Positions 8,647 through 16,346 of a DNA stretch of 64,000 nt are shown here, piece after piece. Source of the stretch: Pseudomonadota bacterium (GTDB lineage: Bacteria > Pseudomonadota > Gammaproteobacteria > Burkholderiales > Thiobacillaceae); the NCBI GenBank assembly GCA_021820845.1, contig JAKADC010000004.1, positions 62,001 to 126,000 of the forward strand, in the 5' to 3' direction. The position numbers and the translations under genes were made by a program. The stretch's first letter is position 1. Each line of letters starts with the position of its first letter. Under the pieces are notes generated by a model. It searched no databases and was not told the origin of the DNA. It saw only the letters and a list, made by a program, of their open reading frames with translations.

Positions 8647-9846
8647 TCAGGCGGCGCGACGGACCAGGGCCTGCAGCCGCGCCAGCTTCGGCGCCACCAT
8701 CGGCACCGTGAGCATCGTGCTCGCGACCGCCATCAGCAGGAGTGCGGTGAAGGTTTCGCTGCTGATGATCCGTTTGTCGAGCAGGATGTTGACGAAAATG
8801 ATCATGATCAGCGCCTTGGTCTGCAGCAGCCAGCCGATGACCGACGCCTCGCCCGGTGCCCAATGCAGGATGCGGCCGGCAATTCGGAGGCCGATCAACT
8901 TGCCGGCGACCGAGGCGACCAGCAGCAGCGCCGCCGCGAGAAAGACCGCCTCGCCGCCGACGCTCCAGTTGGTGCGCAGCCCCGTGGAGAGGAAGAACAC
9001 GGGCATGACGACCAGCAGGACGTGGTGGCGCAGCAGGTCCATCTTTTTCTGGTCAAACCATTCGGCTTCCATGATCGCGCCGGCGAGAAAGGCGCCGACC
9101 ATGAAGTGCAGCCCGGACCAGTCGGCGCCGAACGCGCAGACGGCCAGCCAGATCAGCGCGACGTACCAGCGGTCGTGCTCGGCGAGGCGAGCCATCAGGC
9201 GGCGGAAGAGATAGCCGGCCACGGCGAAGACGGCGAGGAAGGCCAGCTGCCTGCCGACGCGTTCCCAATCCATCAGGATCATCGCCAGCACGCCCCAGAT
9301 CGCGACGTCGTCGAGGCTGGCGTAGCGCAGGATGCGTTGCCCGATCGGCTGGCGCAGGACGTCGAGCTTTTCCATGAGCAGGATCAGAATCGGCAGCGCG
9401 GTCACCGCGCACGCCATGCCGACGCCGAGCACGAACTGCCAGGTCATCGCCTGCGGCCCCGTCCAGCCCTCGAAACCGAGCAGCACGGCCGCCGCCGCGC
9501 AGCCGAACACCAGCGGCGTACCGAGCGCGAGGCCCGCCGTGATGCCGGACTCGCGCCGGTGCGCCCAGACCTTCTTCAGGTCCAGTTCGACGCCGGCGAT
9601 CATCACGAACAGCATCACCGCCCACCAGGCGATGCCGGTCAGCGACTGGATGACGGCCGGATTGAAGACCAGGTTGTAATAGTCGGGAAACGCACGGCCG
9701 AGGATGCCCGGCCCGAGGAGGATGCCGGCGATGATCTGCACGACCACCAGCGGCGCGTAGTAGTCCATGTTGCCGAGGCGCCACAGCAGCCACGGCACGG
9801 TGAAGATGATCGTCATCGCGATCAGGAAGGTCTCGGCGGTGCTCAT
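8647..9846 (-). CDS. CPA2-type cation:proton antiporter
   Basis: A 399-residue integral membrane protein with about a dozen hydrophobic segments typical of Kef/NhaP-like monovalent cation:proton antiporters; DDVAIWGVLAM and the region around AGVELDLKKVW resemble the conserved transmembrane core with acidic ion-binding residues. No TrkA-N domain follows, so it is the membrane part only. Its ATG overlaps the methyltransferase stop (ATGA), so it is translated with the pigment operon. Its role there is unknown; energising export or balancing pH are guesses. Confidence 0.78.
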   Translation of the reverse strand: MSTAETFLIAMTIIFTVPWLLWRLGNMDYYAPLVVVQIIAGILLGPGILGRAFPDYYNLVFNPAVIQSLTGIAWWAVMLFVMIAGVELDLKKVWAHRRESGITAGLALGTPLVFGCAAAAVLLGFEGWTGPQAMTWQFVLGVGMACAVTALPILILLMEKLDVLRQPIGQRILRYASLDDVAIWGVLAMILMDWERVGRQLAFLAVFAVAGYLFRRLMARLAEHDRWYVALIWLAVCAFGADWSGLHFMVGAFLAGAIMEAEWFDQKKMDLLRHHVLLVVMPVFFLSTGLRTNWSVGGEAVFLAAALLLVASVAGKLIGLRIAGRILHWAPGEASVIGWLLQTKALIMIIFVNILLDKRIISSETFTALLLMAVASTMLTVPMVAPKLARLQALVRRAA

Positions 9847-10613
9847 GCCTTGCGGCCGGTGTATTCGCGGAAGATGCCCAGCGTGACCGAGCAGTTCACG
9901 TCGGAAAAGCCGGCGCGCCGCATCGCGTCGAGGATGCGCGCGGGTTCGAGCGCGGCCTCGATGGTGTCGCCGTAGTATTCCCACAGCCGCTTGACCTCGC
10001 CCTGGCTGCGCGTGAGGCGAGCAAGCAGCGGGACGACGACGCGGATATGAAAGCGCATCAGTACCCGCGCCAGGCGGCTCGCCGGCCGGCTGATTTCCAT
10101 GATGCACAGGCGCCCGCCCGAATTCAGCACCCGCAGATACTCGGACAAGGCGCTGTCCAGGTCGCCGACGTGGCGCAGCGCGTAGCCCATCGAGACGAAG
10201 TCGACGTGGTCGTCGGGGAGGGGAATCGATTCGGCGTAGGCCTCGAGGGTTTCGACGGCGACCTTCTTGCGCAGCTCGGCGAGCATGCCGGGCGAGGGGT
10301 CGAGCGCGACGACCCGGCCGCTCGCGCCCACCAGCTCGTGCGCGGCGACGGTCACGAGCCCAGTGCCGGCGGCCGCGTCCAGCAGGGTCATGCCGGCAGC
10401 GAGGCCGTTTCGGCGCAGGACTTCGCGCCGGTACCACGCGCCGCTCCCCAGCCCGGTGAGCTTCTCCGCGCGGTCGTAGGCGGGTGCGGCGTGGTCGAAC
10501 ATCTCGCGGGTGACGGCACGCCGCTCCTCCTCGTCGGAAAAATAGGCCGACAGGCGGGGATCGGGTTTCAGCGCCCCGCGGCGGGGCGTGGTTTCGTTCA
10601 CGGGGCGTGTCAT
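9843..10613 (-). CDS. SAM-dependent methyltransferase (UbiE/Coq5-like)
   Basis: A 256-residue class I methyltransferase. Motif I reads LLDAAAGTGLVTV, followed by VVALDPSPGML (motif II acidic residue) and SMGYALRHVGD. UbiE-like enzymes methylate quinone rings, but this gene is coupled on both sides to pigment genes (start overlaps the glycosyltransferase stop, stop overlaps the antiporter start), so methylation of the aryl head group of the polyene is the more likely job. I chose the ATG at 10613; the frame remains open further upstream but only inside the glycosyltransferase gene. Confidence 0.8.
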   Translation of the reverse strand: MTRPVNETTPRRGALKPDPRLSAYFSDEEERRAVTREMFDHAAPAYDRAEKLTGLGSGAWYRREVLRRNGLAAGMTLLDAAAGTGLVTVAAHELVGASGRVVALDPSPGMLAELRKKVAVETLEAYAESIPLPDDHVDFVSMGYALRHVGDLDSALSEYLRVLNSGGRLCIMEISRPASRLARVLMRFHIRVVVPLLARLTRSQGEVKRLWEYYGDTIEAALEPARILDAMRRAGFSDVNCSVTLGIFREYTGRKA

Positions 10614-11377
10614 GGCGCAGACCTCACAAGACGCCGCACGAGCAGCAGCGGCAGGCGCAGCACGAAACCGACGAACAGCCGCGTGTGCATCCACGTCAGC
10701 AGCACGTTGTCGCGCAGGTATTTGAAGTGCGACACGCCGCCTTCCTCGGCGCTGAGATAGCGCACCGGCGCGTCGAGATTGATCGGCCGCACGCCGGCCC
10801 AGCACAGGCGGACGACGGCTTCCGGATCGAAGTCGAAGCGGCGCATGAAAGGGTGATGCCGCATGATGCGGACGAGGGGCGCGATCGGATAGACGCGAAA
10901 ACCGTACAGCGAATCGCCGATCCCCATCCACAGCGTTTCCAGGTCGGCCCAGGCGTTCGAGATCTTGCGGCCGCCGACGCGCAACGCCGGCGCCTCCGGT
11001 CCGAACACGGGCTTGCCCAGGATCATCGCGTGCGGATCGGCCTGCGACGCCGCCATGAACCGGGGAATCAGCCCGGCCGGATGCTGGCCGTCGGAATCCA
11101 TCGTCAGCACATGCGTGAAGCCGGCGGCCGCAGCCGCCTCCATGCCGGTCAGCACCGCCGCGCCCTTGCCGCGATTCTGCGGCAGCACGATGACGCGCAG
11201 GCCGTCATCGTCGGCAGCGAGCGCCTGCAAGGGCGCCGCCGTGCCGTCGGTGCTGCCGTCGACGACGACCCACACCGGCGTCCACTGCGCGCGCGCCGCC
11301 CTGACCGTATCCAGCACGCGGAGGCCCGGGTTGTAGCTGGGAATCAGGACGAGATGGGTCGACGAGGCTGCGCGCAT
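10610..11377 (-). CDS. Family 2 glycosyltransferase
   Basis: A 255-residue GT-A fold glycosyltransferase. The N-terminus has LVLIPSYNPGLRVLDTV, then VVVDGSTDGT (nucleotide-binding), QNRGKGAAVLTG and the DxD-type metal site MDSDGQHP. The last 30 residues are hydrophobic and basic, suggesting a membrane-associated C-terminus. The layout resembles dolichyl-phosphate mannose synthase-like and ApeJ-type enzymes of aryl-polyene clusters. It lies 4 bp after the acyltransferase stop and overlaps the methyltransferase start, so it is in the same operon. The sugar donor is not predictable from the sequence. Confidence 0.82.
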   Translation of the reverse strand: MRAASSTHLVLIPSYNPGLRVLDTVRAARAQWTPVWVVVDGSTDGTAAPLQALAADDDGLRVIVLPQNRGKGAAVLTGMEAAAAAGFTHVLTMDSDGQHPAGLIPRFMAASQADPHAMILGKPVFGPEAPALRVGGRKISNAWADLETLWMGIGDSLYGFRVYPIAPLVRIMRHHPFMRRFDFDPEAVVRLCWAGVRPINLDAPVRYLSAEEGGVSHFKYLRDNVLLTWMHTRLFVGFVLRLPLLLVRRLVRSAP

Positions 11378-11381
11378 GGTT

Positions 11382-12149
11382 TCAGATGACCGTGGCGGAG
11401 GGGCCCAGTTCCGTGCGGAAATACGTCTCGAGCTCGGTCGTGAAGGCGGACAGGTCGGCCGGCGGCGGAAAGCGCCGGCCGCGGCGCACGCGGAACGACA
11501 GCGGCAGCTCGGGGCGCCGCCAGAGCGGCCAGGACTTGCCCAGGTAGGGCGTCGAAAATTCGATCAGCAGCGTCTGCACGGGCACGTTTGCGCGGCTGGC
11601 GAGAAGGCCGGCCGCCGGCTGGCAGGCGTCGATCGGGAAGCGCACGGTGCGCGTGCCCTCGGGAAAGATCACCAGATGCGCCCCTTGCCGCAGCGCTTCG
11701 CGCGCCTTCAGGATCATTTCCAGCGGCGCATCGTTGCGGATGTAGCCGGCAAGGCGTGCCGCGGAGCCGAACAGGATGTTGTCGAGCAGGCTCGCCTTCA
11801 TCACGCAGACGGCGTTCGGCAGGCGCGAGGCGATCATCACCGCGTCGAGCAGCGACGGATGATTGGCGGCGACGATCAGCGGACCCTCCTCGCGCAGGCA
11901 GTCGAGGTCGGCAAGGTCGAAGCGCGCGCCGCACAGCCACGTCAACAACGCGAGGTAGGCGCGGAAACCAAGCGAGATCGCCGCGCGCCCGAGTGGCTGT
12001 CCGACGCGGCGCGGCAGCAGCGGATGGAGCAGCATCGCGAAAGGCAGCCAGGCGAGACAGATCGCGGCCAGCATGCCGAGGCCGAGCAGCATGGCGAAGG
12101 TTTCGTAGGCGGCCCACAGCGGGTGGCGCGCGGGCAAGGGCTCGGTCAT
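11382..12149 (-). CDS. 1-acyl-glycerol-3-phosphate acyltransferase-like (PlsC family)
   Basis: A 255-residue PlsC-domain protein with an N-terminal transmembrane segment (about 18-45), the NHPSLLD version of the HX4D motif and FPEGTR, both diagnostic for glycerolipid acyltransferases. Together with the family 2 glycosyltransferase next door it is the likely enzyme pair that builds the lipid or glycolipid anchor of the pigment. The ATG at 12149 is preceded by an 88-bp gap after the chorismatase stop, the only real gap of this operon. Confidence 0.83.
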   Translation of the reverse strand: MTEPLPARHPLWAAYETFAMLLGLGMLAAICLAWLPFAMLLHPLLPRRVGQPLGRAAISLGFRAYLALLTWLCGARFDLADLDCLREEGPLIVAANHPSLLDAVMIASRLPNAVCVMKASLLDNILFGSAARLAGYIRNDAPLEMILKAREALRQGAHLVIFPEGTRTVRFPIDACQPAAGLLASRANVPVQTLLIEFSTPYLGKSWPLWRRPELPLSFRVRRGRRFPPPADLSAFTTELETYFRTELGPSATVI

Positions 12150-12237
12150 CCGCGCGCCCGCCGCCCGCGAACGGAACCGGCACGAGGCCGACGTGCGATC
12201 GCGCGTCTCCTCGCCGCGGCGGTCCGGCTCGCGGCCA

Positions 12238-13242
12238 TCAGTCGTGCTCCATGGGGTGCGAGGCCATCGCCTCGATCTCGAGCAGCAGGTCGGCGCGGCA
12301 GATGTCGGCCTGCACGTAGAGCACGCCCCCCGCGCCGAGATGCGGCGCCAGCGCGTCGCGAATCGCGGGAAAATCCGCCGCATGACGCACATAGACGCGG
12401 CACGCGAGTTCGTCGAGGGCGAACGGCCGCGAGCGCGCCGCGCGATTCGCCTCGGCGACGACCGAGCCGACGTTGGCCAGCGCCTCGCGGCACTGCCCGG
12501 CGACGTCGCCGGGGTGGACGGTCCGGTAGCCGACGATGCTGGCGGTGCCGGAGATGAACAGGATCTCCTGGCCGGGCGGACGGACCAGCGCGCCGCGCGA
12601 GAAGATCGGCGCGCGCGGTCCGTATTCGGCCGGGTAGTCGCATGCGCTGACCTGGCGCGGATTCTCGATCGACACCGCAGGCGTCGCCCCGGCGAGAAAA
12701 GCGATCGACAGCGGGCCGCCCGCGAGGCCGAGCGCGCACGCCGCCGGTGCGTTTCCGGCGGCGCTGCGCCGGTGGGCGATGAACGCGTCCTGGCGGCCGA
12801 CGTTGAACTGGCGATAGCGTTCGAGCCCGTGCGTCTCGGCGTTGATGTCCGCCATGTAGTTCCAGATGCGCCACAGGTGCGGCAGGTTCTGCGCGTCGAG
12901 CAGCCGGAAGATGCGATGGTACGCGGCTTCGCTGGCGGCCTGCAGCGGCGGGCGTTCGGCGGCCGCATCGAACCCGGCTTCGTCCAGATCGATGACGCCG
13001 AACAGGATATCGCCGCAGCGCCGCCACGCGATCCCCTCGCTCGCGCCGTGCACGCACGGACCCGCGGCCTGCCAGGTTTCCTCGAAGGCGGGCGCGGGCG
13101 CCCCGAGAAGCGGCGCGCGCACCGCCTGGATGGGCCATCCGGTCGCGGGGGCCGACACGGCCGGCCCGAGCAGGACCGCGCCCAGATCGCTTTCGGAATG
13201 GCGCCCGGCGGGCACCGGCGAGAGACGGAATCGCAGCGTCAC
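12238..13242 (-). CDS. Chorismatase / hydroxybenzoate synthase (XanB2/Hyg5-FkbO family)
   Basis: A 334-residue protein matching the XanB2 family in length and motifs: HLWRIWNYMADIN in the middle, and QADICRADLLLEIEAM at the C-terminus. Family members split chorismate to pyruvate plus 3-hydroxybenzoate (Hyg5, XanB2, which also gives 4-hydroxybenzoate) or a dihydroxy-cyclohexadiene carboxylate (FkbO). A cysteine (Cys315) seven residues before the presumed catalytic Glu322 fits the hydroxybenzoate-forming subgroup as I recall it. The start is GTG at 13242, overlapping the halogenase stop (GTGA). It should supply the aryl starter for the ligase at the left edge of the window. Confidence 0.82.
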   Translation of the reverse strand: MTLRFRLSPVPAGRHSESDLGAVLLGPAVSAPATGWPIQAVRAPLLGAPAPAFEETWQAAGPCVHGASEGIAWRRCGDILFGVIDLDEAGFDAAAERPPLQAASEAAYHRIFRLLDAQNLPHLWRIWNYMADINAETHGLERYRQFNVGRQDAFIAHRRSAAGNAPAACALGLAGGPLSIAFLAGATPAVSIENPRQVSACDYPAEYGPRAPIFSRGALVRPPGQEILFISGTASIVGYRTVHPGDVAGQCREALANVGSVVAEANRAARSRPFALDELACRVYVRHAADFPAIRDALAPHLGAGGVLYVQADICRADLLLEIEAMASHPMEHD

Positions 13243-14576
13243 GGCGCGCTGTTCAGGGCCGGGTCGTCGACCGCGCGGATATTGAAGCGGCGCTCTTTCC
13301 AGGCCATGTAGGCGCGCTTCGGCTGGAAGACGTTGGCGAGGTAATAGAGCCCCTTGAAGGCCCAGATCGAGCGCCAGATCGGTGTGGTGCCGAAGATGTC
13401 GCCCGCCAGCACCGACAGCAGCGCCTCCTTCACGCGGAAGACGTTCTTCGGGCCCATGAAGAAGTCGCGCATGATCGGATTGGTGATCCGGTAGATGAAC
13501 CAGGAAAACTGCTTCGGCCCGAGCCGCATCAGCGCGTCGAAGCGCTTCAGCGCGGCGGGCGCGGCGGCGGGATTCTTGAGGCAGGCGTCGACGGCGTCGG
13601 CGCCGATCACGCCGCTGTTCATCGCCAGCCATACCCCCGACGAGAACACCGGATCGATGAACGCATAGGCGTCGCCGAGCAGCAGATAGTTGCGTCCGTG
13701 GGTGCGCTCGGCGACATACGAGAAGTTGCCGGTCGCCTCGACCTCGGTCAGGAGGCGCGCATCCTTCAGCCGCTGCGCGAGTTCGGGGCAGCCGCCGACG
13801 TTGTCCAGGAGAAACTGCTGCAGGCTGCGCGTGCCCTTGGTTTTCATGTGGTACGGCCAGGTCACCATGCCCACGCTGGTGGTGTCGTTCATCATCGGGA
13901 TGAACCAGAACCAGCCGTGGTCGAACCAGAAGATCGTGATGTTGCCCTCGTCGCGGCCCGCGTGGCGGCGCGCGTGCGCGAAATGGCCGTAGACCGCCGA
14001 ACTGTTGTGCTTCGGGTTGCGGTGCTTGATCTGGAAGCGGCGCGCCAGAAAGGTGTCGCGCCCCGACGCGTCGACGACGAAACGCGCCTGCCATTCGGCT
14101 TCGCGGCCGTCGTCGTGGCGCGCGTGCACCAGCGCCGTGTCGTCCGGCAGGAAATCGACCGCGTTCACCTTGCAGCCCTGGTGCACCTCGACGCCTTTAC
14201 TGCCGGCGTTGCGGATCAGGATCTCGTCGAATTCGGCGCGCCGGACCTGGTAGGCGTGGGGCATCGACTTGTCCCACGCGTCGGCGAAATGGAAGACCTG
14301 CGTGCGGCCGTGGTACGGCGACACGAATTCGGCCGCCCATTTTTCCATCCCGATCGCCTTCATTTCCGCGGCCACGCCGAGCCGTTCGAACAGCGGCAGA
14401 TTGGCCGGCAGCAGCGACTCGCCGATGTGGAAACGCGGATGGCGCGCCTTTTCCAGCATCACCACGCGGTAGCCCTTTTCGGCCAGCAGCGGTGCGACGG
14501 TCGATCCGGCAGGCCCGCCGCCGATGACGAGCACATCGCACTGGTGTCGCTCTCGTGTCTGTTGTTGCCGTTCCAC
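13239..14576 (-). CDS. Flavin-dependent halogenase-like oxidoreductase
   Basis: A 445-residue FAD enzyme. It has the dinucleotide fold GGGPAGS at 19-25, HIGESLLP, a lysine at 79 (MEKWAAEF) in the position of the halogenase catalytic lysine, WFWFIP at 222-227, which matches the halogenase hallmark WxWxIP, and GDAYAFIDPVFSSGV as the second FAD motif. This supports chlorination or bromination of an aryl group rather than simple hydroxylation, although monooxygenase activity is not excluded. The frame is open to a TTG at 14591, but the GTG at 14576 has a good ribosome-binding site (AAGGTG at 14582-14587) and is preferred. Xanthomonadins are brominated aryl polyenes, so the gene fits the cluster. 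It is the first gene of the minus-strand operon. Confidence 0.82.
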   Translation of the reverse strand: MERQQQTRERHQCDVLVIGGGPAGSTVAPLLAEKGYRVVMLEKARHPRFHIGESLLPANLPLFERLGVAAEMKAIGMEKWAAEFVSPYHGRTQVFHFADAWDKSMPHAYQVRRAEFDEILIRNAGSKGVEVHQGCKVNAVDFLPDDTALVHARHDDGREAEWQARFVVDASGRDTFLARRFQIKHRNPKHNSSAVYGHFAHARRHAGRDEGNITIFWFDHGWFWFIPMMNDTTSVGMVTWPYHMKTKGTRSLQQFLLDNVGGCPELAQRLKDARLLTEVEATGNFSYVAERTHGRNYLLLGDAYAFIDPVFSSGVWLAMNSGVIGADAVDACLKNPAAAPAALKRFDALMRLGPKQFSWFIYRITNPIMRDFFMGPKNVFRVKEALLSVLAGDIFGTTPIWRSIWAFKGLYYLANVFQPKRAYMAWKERRFNIRAVDDPALNSAP

Positions 14577-14656
14577 AGGCTCACCTTTCAAATAGCGTTC
14601 CCGCGCGGCGGAGGGGATGCCGCCGCCGCGTGCGGGCCCCTTCGCGGGGTGGCGGA

Positions 14657-14662
14657 ATTATA
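14657..14662 (-). promoter_or_regulatory. Candidate -10 box of the halogenase-led operon
   Basis: On the minus strand the gap between argB and the halogenase contains a perfect TATAAT within GGTATAATTCC, about 80 bp upstream of the chosen GTG. The -35 would fall in the last codons of argB and is weak. A GC-rich hairpin (GCGGCGG...CCGCCGC, around 14610-14630) lies in the leader. This suggests the pigment operon can be started independently of argB. Confidence 0.5.
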
Positions 14663-14671
14663 CCGGGGGCG

Positions 14672-16121
<1,450 letters not shown>

Positions 16122-16211
16122 GTTCGATTCCCCTTTGTCCAAACAACGCATCTCGAGCGGCTCGCGGCCAGGCGTCGGCCGGCCCAACCTGCTCACGATA
16201 TCAAATCGAAG

Positions 16212-16250
16212 GCGGCGGATCGTGCGACATATTGCCGCACGATCCGCCGC
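16212..16250. repeat. Perfect 15-bp inverted repeat in the pcuC/oprC intergenic region
   Basis: Arms at 16212-16226 (GCGGCGGATCGTGCG) and 16236-16250 are exact reverse complements around a 9-nt loop (ACATATTGC). It lies about 90 bp from each of the divergent genes. No T-run follows on either strand, so it is more likely an operator or an mRNA leader structure than a terminator. Confidence 0.7.
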
Positions 16251-16281
16251 GCGCCGCCGGCAGGGGGCGCTTGCGACGATT

Positions 16282-16307
16282 TGTCACATTCTCGCGCTCG
16301 CGTGACA
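16282..16307. promoter_or_regulatory. Inverted repeat TGTCAC-N14-GTGACA upstream of the copper receptor
   Basis: TGTCAC at 16282-16287 and GTGACA at 16302-16307 are exact inverted copies 14 bp apart, 40 bp before the oprC ATG and where a promoter would lie. It has the look of a dimeric regulator site. The spacing is not that of CRP/FNR boxes (TGTGA-N6-TCACA), so I do not name the regulator. Confidence 0.45.
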
Positions 16308-16346
16308 TCCCTAGACTCGCAAAAGTTCAACAATCAAGAGAAAAAT

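Noticed and set aside
14577-14591. TTG start of the halogenase at 14591
   Set aside because: It lies within or before the ribosome-binding sequence of the GTG at 14576, so the shorter form is more credible.
16282-16307. CRP/FNR-type box upstream of oprC
   Set aside because: Half-sites TGTCAC and GTGACA are 14 bp apart, unlike the 4-6 bp spacing of those regulators, so only an unnamed dyad is reported.
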